Source: Aselliscus stoliczkanus
Lineage: Eukaryota > Chordata > Mammalia > Chiroptera > Hipposideridae
DNA length: 64,000 nt
Assembly (NCBI GenBank): GCA_033961575.1
Contig: CM066733.1
Location: 140,480,421-140,544,420, forward strand
Direction: 5' to 3'
The position numbers and the translations under genes are program-made. Position 1 is the stretch's first letter; every line of letters begins with the position of its first letter. Positions 12,840 through 24,238 of the stretch are shown one piece after another. Below the pieces are notes generated by a model. It worked only from the letters and a program-made list of their open reading frames with translations. It was not told the DNA's origin and did no database searches.

Positions 12840-13560
12840 GGTAACTACTAAAAGAATAGCAAACAGCACAGCACATTCAAATAAATGGGGGAGCAGAAAT
12901 GAATTGAAACAGAAAAAAAGTTAATTTTCCAGAAGAAGGCATGAAAAGAACATAACACATGTACACACACATATATGCATGTGCAGAGAGAGAAAGAGAG
13001 AGGGAGAGAAGAAAAACATAACTAATACCACAAAATTAAATGGTAGGAAAATAAAGTCAAACATACAATGATCACAATAAATATAAATGCCCTAAACTTT
13101 CCAGTTACAATGACAAAGAACGTGAAGTGGCTATAAAAAATACCCAATAACAATGTATTTAAAACATATTAATCAAAAAACATGAAAACACAGAAAGTTT
13201 GCAATAAAAGCTTAGAAAGAGATATACTAAGCAAATACTAACCATAGTAAGGTAGAACTACAGAGGGTGCCAAAAATATGTATATACATTTTAAGGAAGG
13301 AAAAAACTGTATTAAAATTGTAATACTCAATATATACCATTAACAAAAGATGAAAACAAGTCATGTATATATATATTTTTTGGCACCCCTGGTATATTAA
13401 TATCACAGAATGGACTTCAAAGCTAATGTATTATTAGGGACAGTAATGCAGAAATGAAAGATTCAGTATGTACTTAAAAATAAAATTTTTATGGACAGAT
13501 ATGAGAATGCCATATTTTATGTGTCTAATTTGGAAGCTACAAAAAAGCAAGGAAATGGAT
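12840..13560 (+). repeat. Old L1 ORF2 5' part (endonuclease region)
   Basis: Degraded match to the start of L1M ORF2. The segment around 13070 (cacaataaatataaatgccc) corresponds to the endonuclease start. The segment after 13395 (tattaatatcacagaatgga, cttcaaagc) corresponds to the 'gctatattaatatcagac' landmark of the endonuclease domain. It is split by the mariner MITE at 13261. Frame-broken and inactive. A GA-rich patch lies at 12986-13012. Confidence 0.6.
13261..13392. mobile_element. Short mariner MITE, ggtgccaaaaa family
   Basis: The ends are inverted repeats (cagagggtgccaaaaat at left, attttttggcacccctgg at right). The element sits between TA at 13259-13260 and TA at 13393-13394. Removing the element and one TA restores a collinear old L1 endonuclease sequence, confirming the insertion. 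It shares the left 110 bp with the longer copy at 57579-57804 but lacks that copy's middle. Confidence 0.88.
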
Positions 13561-13739
13561 TCTCCCCTTGAGCCTTCAAAAGAAGCACAGATCCTATTAT
13601 CTTGATTTCAGCACCATGAGGTTCATTTCAAACTTCTGACCTCAAGAATGCAACGTTGAATTTGTGTTGTTTGAAGCTACTACAATACACTTATTAATTT
13701 GTTACAGCAACAATAAAAAACAAAAACAATTAGCTATTT

Positions 13740-14572
13740 CCTTTAAGAGGGTACACCAACAGGTGATAAACATACAAAGTGATGCTCAACTTCATTAATT
13801 AAGAGAAATTAAAATAAAACCATAATGAGATAGCATTTCAATACCATTATATTAGACAAAAATGAAAAATTGATAATTCTAAGGTTATGAAAAGATACAG
13901 AACAGTCAGAATTCTCACCCACTACAGATGGTGTAAATTTAAGAAAACAGGTATTACCTAATAAATATAAGTACACACATATCTTATAATCTAATCACTC
14001 TACTTCTAGATATATATCTTGGAAAAAATTCTTGCATATGAGCACCTGGAAACATGCACAAAATCTTTACTGCAGTATTGTGTGTAATAGAAAAAACATG
14101 GAAATAATTCAAATGGCCACTGACTAGACAATGGTTAAATAGTGTTTGTTTTGCCCTCCACACAGTGGAGAGTAAATATTGTATAGCAGTTAAAATAAAT
14201 CAATTAAAACCATACATATCATTGTGGATGCATCTCAGAAACAATGTGAGTAAATGAGGTTTGTCAAAGAGGATTATATACAATGTGATTTGGCTTATAT
14301 AGAGCTCAAATATAGAAATAAATTAAACAATATAGTTTGAAATAGTAGAATCATGATGAAAAAAATAATAGAATTATAAACAATATTTGGTATAGTGACC
14401 ACATGAGGGAAAGAGGTTAAATTGGGAAGAGATACACAGAAGCTTCAAAGATATTGATAATAGTCTATTTATTAATCTTGGTGCTGAGTTAATGTGTGTT
14501 CATTTTATTATTATTCTTTACATATTTAAGTTTCGTAAATTTTTATTCACATATATATTTGCAATACAAAAA
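13740..14572 (+). repeat. Old L1 3' part (ORF2 end and 3' UTR)
   Basis: Recognisable ORF2 C-terminal landmarks occur in order: 'gatgctcaacttcattaatt', 'accataatgagatagcattt', 'tctacttctagatatatatc' and 'aatggccactgactagacaa'. Then come 'gtggatgcatctcagaaac' and a 3' UTR. Stops and frameshifts throughout; inactive. Confidence 0.75.
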
Positions 14573-16119
14573 TTAAGAAAAATTACTTCAATGGAGAATA
14601 AATTGAAGAATTTTTAAAAGTTGAAACAGATGAAAATAGCCATGTTTTAAATATATTTAGTAGTTCTCAAATTTGCAATTGAGAAAAGTACAAAGTTTTA
14701 CAAAAAAAGAATGAAAGCATTCATTCTTCCATTCTTTCAATGTGTATTTATTGATGCCTGACTGTCAAGTGCTGTAATCGTTCCATTTAGATTATTATTA
14801 TTCGATGTAAAGATTTATAACCTTTGTTTTAGATATCCAACAGGCAATATTTTAAAAAGACTGCATGAATATATTGATCCTGTGTAAATGAAAGGTAAAA
14901 TAAAATGAATGGTGAGAGAGTATATTGGAGAGAAGTTGAATGACAGAGAAGGAAAATTACAGAAACAAGCTATCTTACTATATGTAGTCAACCAACGAAG
15001 ATGTTGAAGAAATAATAGCCTCTATTTAAGTACTCACTCCTGGCCAACATCCTCAAATTCTTATAAGATTCTATTGTATGTATTTCCCTCCATCCTCAGG
15101 TCAGGGCACTCCACTTCATTTTAGTCCATCTCCGAAGTACACTGGGTGTGTCTCATATTGCTGTCACAAGCAGCCGCTGAAAGTATGTAATGATCCCAAT
15201 GATATTTCCAATATTCCCCTTGTGCTTATGAGTCTTCAGGGGAGTTTCTCAGGTGAGGTTTCCTATGCCAAGGGCAATACTGAGTGCCTTAGTATGAAGA
15301 TCAAAGACTTGTGGAGGGTGAGTGAGAGAAGCGGAAATGGCAGGATTCAATTTAGAGAGGAGGCCTCTGGGCATGTGTCATCCCCCAACATGATCATTTT
15401 CAGATATTCACTACTGATATCAAGAAACAGGAAATTTGGTTGGGAAGACCTAAGGCGTGAACCTGCTCTACTTTATGTTGTCCCTCGGTGCAGTCAGTTA
15501 CCATGGTAACATCCCTGGTTAGGGGGTGTTCAGGGGTCAGAGAACACTGGGTGCTCCACAAATTACAGGCAGCACCTTTAAGTTGGACAGTTTCTCAAAA
15601 AAAAAAAAAAGCATAATGATTTATGAGAGTTACAGGAAAAGCAAAGAATAGCATTGAACTTGGCATGTCTCTGTGTTATAATGCAAATACTAAGTTAGGG
15701 ACTTATATGCAGAGGTTTTTAACCACTGAGAGGAATCTCATGAGGCCATTGGTGCTCAGGGATGTGGAACACTTTTGTTGTTTACTAACCAGCATCCTTT
15801 CCTGTTTTTTCTTGTAATACGACTTGAATTTTTTATTTTTTTAGAAAAAAACACCTGTCCCCTATATTAAATGAGTAAAAATGGCTCCACATCAGCTCTT
15901 TGGGAGGGCGCTGGTTGGTTTCAGTTATCCCAAGTGCCCGCATATTCTGGCACATGCCCAGGGATGGTTCAGTCAGGGTGTTTTCTGGATGGTTTCAGGG
16001 AGGCTGGAACTGGGTTCCTTCTCTTCCAAGAAGACAGGGATCTAGAAGTGGGACAAAAATTCTCTCCTTGACCAAACTCTACACAGGCTCCTCTGAGCCC
16101 AACTAGGCCCCATGCTTGG
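14573..16119. other. No recognised gene; small L2 trace
   Basis: A short antisense L2 trace lies at about 14715-14775 (attcattcttccattctttc then tgtgtatttattgatgcctg). The frame 15078-15509 (143 residues, +) is the longest in unique-looking sequence. It shows no domain, signal peptide or membrane segment I recognise. An A-run (15598-15610) follows it, so an unrecognised retrocopy cannot be excluded. Confidence 0.4.
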
Positions 16120-16548
16120 GAATGTCCTCTACAGGCCAGTTTTAGCAAGAATCCCACTAAGTCAGTTTATCAAGAATCCCCTACATTTGATATCTGATCA
16201 CCCTCAGTATCTGATTAAATTTCTCATCCCCTACCATTCCCCTGGTGATTATCTGATCAGCCTGGCTCACCTTTAGTAAGGATCTGTCAAGTAAATTTAG
16301 CCGGGATCTCCCTTACCTCTGATGTTTCCTCTTAGTAACTGTCCATTCACTGACCCCTCACCCTGCTCCTCGGCTATATAAATGCCCACTTTTCCTTGTT
16401 GTATTTGGAGTTGAATCCAATCTCTCTCTTACCACAAAATCCCATTGGTATAGTCCATACAACTGTCACCAATAGTCTTAAATAGAGCCTGCCTTCTTGT
16501 CTTAGCAAGTGTCAGAATAAATTTTTCTTTAACCACTGCTGTAGCCAG
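16120..16548 (+). repeat. Solo LTR, class I ERV-like
   Basis: The U3 is built of repeated 'gatctgatca'-type words. It has a TATA box (ggctatataaatgccc) near 16374-16389, an R region starting near tcttaccacaaaatccc, and an AATAAA signal (agaataaatttttc) near 16515. The order and spacing (TATA to AATAAA about 140 bp) fit an LTR of a gammaretrovirus-like family. No gag, pol or env is beside it, so it is a solo or truncated LTR. Confidence 0.65.
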
Positions 16549-17878
16549 AGATACTAACTAAGGGGAACCAACATGAGACAATTGAAGAAAACTAATGCAG
16601 AAGTTTGAATGACATAACAAACCTCTGGACAACCTGGCTTAGGAACAACTTTTTTTTCTTAAAGTACTTTGGATGAATACTATTTCTTTGCTTTGATCTA
16701 AACTATTCTGAACTAATATTACTATGAAATTGAATATATAAAATATTGTTGCCTTTGAAACCTGTGCTTACTGCTCGCTGCACTGTTTGCCAAGTTTTAA
16801 GGACAGTTAAAAAAGGAATTCTAGCTTACCTTCATCCACTTGAAAAACAACCTCAAAACATAGATCTTAAGCAATATTTTGCTCTGACAGCCCTGATCAG
16901 TAGTAAGTGAAGAAAGAAAATACTGAGTTACAATTTAATATATTGCTTAGTAGCCATTTTTGTTCTAGTTTGTTCATTTCTTTTCCTGATAGAGAAAGGC
17001 CAAACAGGTATTAAAAGCTACTTAAGACTCAAAAGAGAGAATAACTGAATATAAATAGAATGCAACTAGATCAAAATAGATTAAAACTAGATTTTGCTAT
17101 TAGATTTTCTACTTACATCATTTTGAAAAAACAAACAAACTAAGAAAGCAGCACTTGTGAATGGATTCTGTGGTAAGAAGAAACCCGGATTCCTTTGGTC
17201 TAGAGAAGCCTGTAAACTAAATACCAAAATTCCTGTCTATCACAAAGAGCTGTTCTACTCTGTATGTCAGGACAAACTCCACATTCATAGTAATTAGTCT
17301 GTGTAGGCATTGAAGGACATTTTTATGGGCCCTTTCTAGGGACAATAAAGGAATCTGATGCCTCAGCTGCCTTCACTAAGCTGCTGAAATGATATCTATT
17401 ACTGGTATTACTTGTAGTAAACAATTTCTATGATAGGACATTTTTATTTTATAAGTATTCATCATTTCTGATAGTAGACCTAGTAAGGGAAGAATATTTC
17501 TCAAATTCTGCAGACAGAAAATAGAGGTACAGAGAGAGGTGGAGTCTCCATTAGTGTCAGAAGCTAGCAAAGGGAGCTGAATAATGAGCTAGTCAGCTCC
17601 TGGGGTCTTTGCAGATCAATTCCTGGTTTCTTCTGCCTGCCCTGGAATCACTGGATTCACTCAAATATTAGAAAGTTACAAGCCATGGAGGGAAAGACCC
17701 AGGAGGAGCCCATAAAGTGGACAGAACTATCCCCAGGGAGGTCTTCCCTGAAGTGATTGGATTCTAAAATCCATCCCATCTTGTCAACTAGTGAGACCCG
17801 TTCTTGAATATAATAATAGGTAGAGACTGCTGCCAGGAAATTACTTTCATTTGGTGCCTTATGTCTTCATGTTCAATG

Positions 17879-17880
<2 letters not shown>
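16549..17880. other. No recognised feature
   Basis: Unique-looking AT-rich sequence with no nameable repeat, RNA or coding region. Confidence 0.45.

Positions 17881-17922
<42 letters not shown>
17881..17922 (+). repeat. (GT)n microsatellite
   Basis: About 21 uninterrupted GT dinucleotides, long and pure enough to be length-variable between individuals. Confidence 0.95.
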
Positions 17923-17925
<3 letters not shown>

Positions 17926-18399
17926 GAAGACTAACCTTAAGTCAGAATTAGCCCTTGGATAGAGAGAAACTTAAGGTATGCATCTACACTGGTTTCCACA
18001 GTAACAGGATAGATAATTTTTTTTCCCCCCTGAGTTTAGGCCCTATATGTCACTTTGACAATTTTACCTTAAAATTTAAAATCATATTTTAGCTAATACT
18101 AATAATTCCAATGATAACTTTTTAGAATTCTATCAGGAATAAATAATCCCAGACCTCACTGTAGTGAAAAAAATTTGTATGATTAGCTTTCTAGTCAATT
18201 TTGGAAGACGTAGCTAAATATAAAAATAAAGAGCTAAAAGATATTTCATTGTGTCTTTTTTCCTTCCCTTTTAAATCTGCTTTGTTTTACCTCAGGAGCA
18301 TAATTTGAATACAAAACTATGGCAGGGTATAAATGTGCGCGAAACCGCACAACAATAAAGATGCTTCTTATGTGTTAGTACTGTGGGGAGGCAGACTAT
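17923..18399. other. No recognised feature
   Basis: No nameable repeat or coding region. Confidence 0.4.
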
Positions 18400-18895
18400 C
18401 CCAAAATATGCCTTTTTTTAGATGTTGATTATTTTAAACTGCTTAGTTTTAAGAAACAAAAGACTCAAGAAGAATCTTTGACCTTTCCTCTAACTGCCTA
18501 AACACATTTAGAGAGAGGACCACTCCATGAAGGGACATGTCCCATGAAGGGACATGTCATCAGGGATCACTGTAGTTTAATATGAACTAAGTGTGATGGA
18601 GTAAGGCCCTTTGGTCAAAGTTCTCTCTGTGTCCTAGTGTTAAAGATGGCCCAGCAAACATTTATTTACCAAACACTTGCTTTTCTATCTCCATGTGAAT
18701 TGACTTCCCGTCCTTTCAAGTCCCCTCATCCCCCTTTTTAGCACAACAGGCATATAAGCCTTAGCTGCCCCAATCTGTCCTCAAGTCTCATATTTTTATG
18801 GAACCCCAGTATGTACATACGTAATAAGTTTAGTCATTTTCTCCTGTTAATCTGTCTCATGTTAACTTGTTTATTGGTCCAGCCAGAAAAATTTA
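18400..18895 (+). repeat. Probable LTR, unassigned family
   Basis: The right half has the typical LTR tail 'ctcctgttaatctgtctcat' and 'tttattggtccagccagaaa'. A weak TATA-like segment (ggcatataagcc) lies near 18749. A perfect 17-bp tandem duplication lies in the putative U3 at 18525-18558. The left boundary is uncertain and no partner LTR or internal region is seen. Confidence 0.5.
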
Positions 18896-20757
18896 GAAGA
18901 GTAGAAGAAAAATGAGTTTTCCCTCCTCCACGGTATGTCACCAGGGCGTGATGACATTGGGTTCCATCACGTGTTTGCCTAGGTTAGGTCATTTCTACTG
19001 AAAGCCCAATTCTCATTCTGTGCTGTGCCGAATACCTCCTAAAATCATAAATGTTCAAATAGTCACTCTTAACTTAAAATCACACCTTATATTATTTTTA
19101 TATTATCAAATTCTGGCCACCAACCATGTAGACAACTATTTTTCAAAGCTATCAGGGAATTTTGCTGTCATTTTTACTTGATATTCAAAACATTTAAAGA
19201 TTTTCTTGTAAACTCTACAAGATGATGGTGGTAAGGAGGTAAGGCTACTTTATATCTCTTCTTGATTCTCACAGAACAGTAATAATTGTCTTGAGAAGCA
19301 CTATAGGAAGGACACACCATCCTTAATTGTACAAATACCAAGCTATCAAGGATGGAGCTGTGTACAGTGTATAGCTCTCCATGGGAATTTCTGTAAACAA
19401 TTGAAAATGCTAGAGTATTGAGGCCGGGAGCCCTGAAAACAGCATGTAGCTAATGGTTTCATTCAAAGGAATTGTCACTTCTCTCTTGTCCTTTTCATTA
19501 GTTAATGCTACTCTTCTGTTTTGCCAGGTTCATTTTTCCTCCAGGCAAACATCCTCTAAGGCATAAAAAAAGAGGGTGGGAGACTAATTAGGGTGTCAAG
19601 GGGAAGGGGAAGGTATGGTGAGAAATTCAGAATCTCATTTTCCTTTTCCCCTTAAGAATTGATTTTGCTGTCACCATTTAAAAAATAACAAATGGATGTG
19701 CTTCTATTATGTGATAGAGATAAAGTACCGGTTTCCTCGCTACACATAATTTGCTGCAAATTCTATTAACCAAATATATATAGTTCAGAATCAAAATTAT
19801 TAAAAATTCTGCATAAGTCTTAAACAGTATAATTAGTTATGACTCCAAAATGGATTGGTTTTTATTTGTTTATATATGTAATTGGGGTAAATTCAGATAG
19901 AATTAACGTAAAAAACATATAATCAGATTAAAGTGCTTGCCAGAAAAGTAATGATTTTTTTTTAAAAAGCTCTGCTTTTCAGGGAAAACTTTGCAATCTT
20001 CTTTTGAAAGCATTCTATTTATATCACTGCAGATTGAATCAGAGATTAGGCTGTGTTGTTGTTTGTTTTTAATCCACCTCTAAGGCTCCTGCCCTGGTAG
20101 GAAGTCTTGTTTACAGTATGGTTTGTGAGTATTGACAGAAGGTTTTCACAGATGAACTGTTATTGTCTCTTTTTGTTTTCTTTTCGAGAAAGGGGGTGGG
20201 CAGGCCTCAGCCCTTTCTGTAAACTACCTTTATTTAATGCTGAAAAGCAGGTGAAATTTGATTTCTTTCCATTGTTGTCTTCCTTCAATTGATATTCACA
20301 TCCTTCAGCGAGAGGGAAAAGTTAGACTCTTTTGCCAGGACCTCATTAATTTGAGGTGTTAAGTATTGATTAGATGAATGTTAACCCTACGCTTTGGTTT
20401 CATTACTTTGTAAGCTTTGCTGTTTTATGTTCTTTTTTCTTGCCTTGTTTCCCAAGTGATCAATTCCTATTCTGGGCCCATTTATTTCCAACAAGATTGT
20501 CTTCCTATAGTTTGCTTCAAAGAGATTGATTTATTTCCCCTTTCTTTCCTCTGGAATGGCAACTTGATCTTATTTTACTTTATTGTTTATATTTATTTAC
20601 TTGCTTCGTTAACTTGGTGGCAAAGAACTCATAGTCTTCCTTTTTTCCCCTTTATTTCTTGTAGAAAGTTATTTTAACGATGATACATTTTTGGTTAACG
20701 GCAAACTTGCAAGATGCATGAATGAAGGCATTCTATTCTTTCTATGGAGAAAGGTAG
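18896..20757. other. No recognised feature
   Basis: About 1.9 kb that I cannot assign to any repeat or gene. It is low in obvious repeats and could hold non-coding conserved sequence, which I cannot test here. Confidence 0.45.
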
Positions 20758-20985
20758 TCTTCCTTCCTTCCTTCCTTCCTTCCTTCCTTCCTTCCTTCCT
20801 TCCTTCCTTCCTTCCTTCCTTCCCTCCCTCCCTCCTTCCCTCCCTCCCTCTTTCCCTCCCTTCTTCCTTCCCTCCTTCTCCTCCTCCTCCACCTCCTTCC
20901 CTTCTTCTCTCTCTCTCTCTCTCCCTCCCTCCCTCCCTCCCTCCCTCCCTCCCTCCCTCCCTCCCTCCCTCCCTCCCTGTCTTCC
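20758..20985 (+). repeat. (CCTT)n/(CCCT)n polypyrimidine tract
   Basis: About 220 bp with no purine over most of its length: CTTC units to about 20820, mixed CCCT/CTT/CTC to 20922, then pure CCCT units to about 20980. All long open frames on either strand here are translations of this tract and are not genes. Confidence 0.97.
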
Positions 20986-21499
20986 CCTTCCTTTTTCCCT
21001 CTCTCCTTTGCTCCCCTGACCTATTATATGCCAGCTCTGCTTGAGGAAATCCTATTTCAGTTTTTGACAATGGGGCCAGGAAAGGTATCAGAAGTCATTG
21101 AATTAGGAATCAGGGCCCAATCCTCAAACAAATAAACCTCAAAAGGATTAGATAGACCAAAGGAAAACTAGGCAGCAATCCTTCAAAAAAAAAAAAAAAT
21201 GGGTTTAATTTTCTCTAAGTTCCTTTGCGGTTCAGTTTTCATGATCATCTGTGGAAGGCTGGACCAACACCAAGTCTTGTTCTTTCCAAAGGGCTTACCA
21301 AATGGGTTGAAAACCAAAGGACTTTTACCAATTAGAATAATTGAATGTCTTTTTCAAAGAAATAAGTGAAGGGAAACAGTTAGGAGTTAGAACAGAACTG
21401 CTGGGGAAGTACTAAGTGGAGAATGAGAGCAGAGGGAGATGGGGAACCCTGGGCTGAGTCCTGGCTGGGAAGGTAAGGGGCTGCCCCTTGATGCAATCT
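20986..21499. other. No recognised feature
   Basis: An A-run at 21186-21199 is the only notable element. Confidence 0.4.
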
Positions 21500-21745
21500 C
21501 ATCTGTGCCTCCCTCGGCTGTGTGACTTTAGGCAAATTCCCAAACCTTTCTGACTTCCAGTTTCTTCATTTGTAAGTGAGAAAATAATACACATCACCAG
21601 GGTTTTGTGAAGATTGAAGGAGATAACATTTACCCTGAACTGTGTCTCCTTGAGGGCAGGAAACTTCTCTTTTGCAACTTCCCATGCCTCCAAACCTAAT
21701 GCAATGCCTGGAACACAGTAGGTGCTCAGGAAATATCTAGTCAAA
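21500..21745 (+). repeat. MIR SINE
   Basis: Landmarks in order: ggctgtgtgactttaggcaa, 'cagtttcttcatttgtaa', 'gggttttgtgaagattgaag', then 'aatgcctggaacacagtagg' at the 3' end. Nearly the full MIR body with its 3' LINE-like tail; old. Confidence 0.8.
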
Positions 21746-22026
21746 AGGGAGGGTAGGACAGGAGCTTATAAGAGTAGATATTAAAGAAGCAGGTCATGGA
21801 AGATAAGCAGGACAAATGGAAAGAACAAAAAGAGATAGGTGAAGTATGAGCGATATTCAGGACTTCCAGGTTAAAATTGTGAAGTATCCTGGAACCACTG
21901 TTCCCCCTTCTCCTGTCCTTTGGGGAGAGGCTCTTCTGTCTTTTTTAAAAGCCTATCAAAGTCTAAATTGCAAACACAGGATAAAAGTATATAGTGTTAT
22001 TACACTAGTGGTAAGGCCTCTTTTTC

Positions 22027-22145
22027 TTTTTTTTTTTTTTGGTTTCTTTTTGAGGGCAGTGTCAGTGGCCCTCACATGTGGGACCCGAACCGGGTCCGCT
22101 GGCTTCCCAAGCCAGCGCTTAACCACCGCGCCACTCGGCCGGCCC
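22027..22145 (-). mobile_element. Short tRNA-derived SINE (copy 1)
   Basis: The minus strand reads GGGCCGGCCGAGTGGCGCGG then the tRNA-like body and a tail seen as a T-run on +. A perfect 13-bp target-site duplication (aggcctctttttc) flanks it at 22014-22026 and 22146-22158. The head contains an A-box-like TGGCGCGGTGG and a B-box-like GGTTCGGGTCC, the internal RNA polymerase III promoter. It is the head-only form. The intact duplication marks it as fairly young. Confidence 0.95.
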
Positions 22146-22158
22146 AGGCCTCTTTTTC

Positions 22159-23279
22159 AATGAGTCTGTAAGCCAGACCCCACTTCCTCACTCTGTTAAA
22201 CACTGAGGGTGGTTTGTCCAAAACTCCCATCTCAACCTACAGGTTCATTAGGATTATAAATTCAGAGCCATGACTCATGCTGCTCCACATAAGGCAACCA
22301 CTAAAACAGTCCACTGTGTCATTGCTTATTTAGGCTTAAAAAGAGGTGGTGAGTTTTGTTTCTTGTTTTCTGAGTAATTTTTATTAACCTGTGTTTTCAA
22401 ACTTGAGAAATGTTTATCGGTATGGCCAGCTCAGAAAGGTCACCTAATGTCAGCTCAGCCCATGGTGCATTGCAAAGGAATCCTGGCTGCAGTGCAGAGG
22501 CATTTTGACACTTTATTTCTGATGAGTTTTGAATAGTTCTCCCATACTTTACCCTACAAAATTCGTCATATTTTGATGGATTTGGAGGAATCACTCACCT
22601 CTGTTTACATCAAGATCAAGGCCTTGATGTTATCATGGAATTTTCTATGAAGAAATGCTTCTGATGTTTATTAGTGTCTCAAAACTCAAAATAATAAAAC
22701 CCTTATATTTTAATTCAAAACTGAGCAATAGTGTAAATGGGGATGAACATTTTATAAATCATCAACATAAGAGAAAGCACCTAATTAAAATACAACTAAA
22801 CAAAACAACCAAACACCTCAAAATAAAATCAAAGTATATATATTTTAAAATCCAACATTAAACTAAATGAAAGACCTGAGCATCTGTTGGGACAAGGACA
22901 GTTAAATAAGAAACGGGGCTGGCATCATGGCAGGACCTCAGTCATCACTGGGTACTAGAAGGTCAGGGACTGTGACCTCCGGGCTCTGAGAAGGGGTGGC
23001 AGCTGTACTGTTTCCTGGTCATGCTTTTGGATCTGGGGAGGAGATTGTCCATGTAAGACTGAAGCGTAGAGTGAGTAAGCAATCCAGTTTGCACTCTTCT
23101 TTCCATAACAGAGATAATGTTTATGTTCAAGTCTACCAAAATCATGACCTTTGTACATATTAAATTCTCAGAAGATTGCCAAAGTGTAAAATTATCTTTG
23201 AATGAGCGATAAAATTTGATCATTTGGAATGGACATGCAACATTAGAAGAGTGCTAATGAGCGAGGTGTAAGATGTTAG
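22159..23279. other. No recognised feature
   Basis: No nameable repeat or gene. AT-rich at 22650-22870. Confidence 0.4.
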
Positions 23280-23385
23280 ATTAAGTATCAATGAATTTTA
23301 ATTGAATACCTACTATGTCCTAGCACTGTGCTGGGTGTTTTCAAATTGAACAGAGGACATGGTAGCTACAGAGTGTTGACACATA
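23280..23385 (-). repeat. L2 fragment, antisense
   Basis: The words 'attgaatacctactatgtcc' and 'agcactgtgctgggtgtttt' are the reverse complement of the L2 3' terminal region. Confidence 0.65.
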
Positions 23386-23785
23386 GCTCTGTATCCTGGT
23401 TATTGTCAAGGTGAAGGTGAGAGTGTAAGTCCTATAGTAAATTATGTAGACATAGCACCTCAGACCGTAGGGCCTTCCTTGTTTTTGTGTCGTGTACAGT
23501 TTGTAGCCTCCTGGATATGTCAACATGAAGTTCCATTTGGGGGAATAACTCACTTACTCTATTAGAGTGGTAAGTTTATGCCTTTTCTAAAGCAGGGAGA
23601 GCACACAGTGCCACTGAAATTTAAAAAAAAAATATTAGAAAAACTTTGGATTCTGTCATTACTCATACACTTGTGACACTGTTTCCTCAGCCTTATAAAA
23701 TGGCCTTTCCTCAAGCCATAAGGGATGAAAGGTCATATAGCCTTTGGTTTATTATTAAGAGCTCTCAGAGAAGGACTTAGTATTT
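23386..23785. other. No recognised feature
   Basis: Unassigned sequence up to the next SINE. Confidence 0.4.
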
Positions 23786-23895
23786 GTTTTTTTTTTTTTT
23801 TAGGGCAGTGTCACTGGCTCTCATATGTGGGACCTGAACTGGGGCTGCTGGCTTCCCAAGCCAGTGCTGAACCACCGCTCCACTCGGCTGGCCCA
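23786..23895 (-). mobile_element. Short tRNA-derived SINE (copy 2)
   Basis: Head-only copy in antisense, with its A-tail seen as a T-run. Flanked by gacttagtattt at 23774-23785 and 23896-23907 (perfect 12-bp duplication). It is more diverged than copy 1 (several CpG losses), so probably older. Confidence 0.93.
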
Positions 23896-24039
23896 GACTT
23901 AGTATTTTTTAACAGCGTTTTCCCCCACTACATTAGAAGCATGTCAGACTGGAAAAATCAGCCTTGGGTAGATGAAGGTGCTCCCTTTACCTGTGAAAGG
24001 CAGCATATTCTCAATACCAAAAATACTGAGAAACTTAGT

Positions 24040-24238
24040 TGGAACATTTACTGTGAAGGACACTGTGTTCTCAAATATCTTCTTATTTGTCTTCAAAATA
24101 TCCTCTTATTTGTCTTCACAACATTCCTAAGAGGTAAAAAAAATTTAAAAAAGCAAGCAAATATCACTGTCCCCGTGATATAGACATGGCAACTGAGTTT
24201 CAGCAAGATGAGATGTCTTGCCTAGAGTCATTCATAGG
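24040..24238 (-). repeat. MIR SINE, antisense
   Basis: Reverse-complement MIR core: 'cacaacattcctaagaggta', a 'gatatagacatggcaactga' stretch, then ttgcctagagtcattcatag. A near-perfect tandem duplication of about 23 bp ('tcttatttgtcttca' repeated) lies at 24073-24120. Confidence 0.65.

Noticed and set aside
17881..17922. CRISPR array or other short-spaced repeat system
   Set aside because: All short repeats in the window are simple microsatellites or transposon ends; no repeat-spacer structure, and the genome is clearly mammalian.
20669..21070. Long open frames on both strands (up to 133 residues)
   Set aside because: They are translations of the CCTT/CCCT tract (LPSF and KEGR repeats), present on both strands; no real protein.
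22027..22145. Functional tRNA gene
   Set aside because: The head has A- and B-box-like motifs and tRNA-like stems. However, it has an A-tail, target-site duplications and nine relatives in the window, so it is a SINE.
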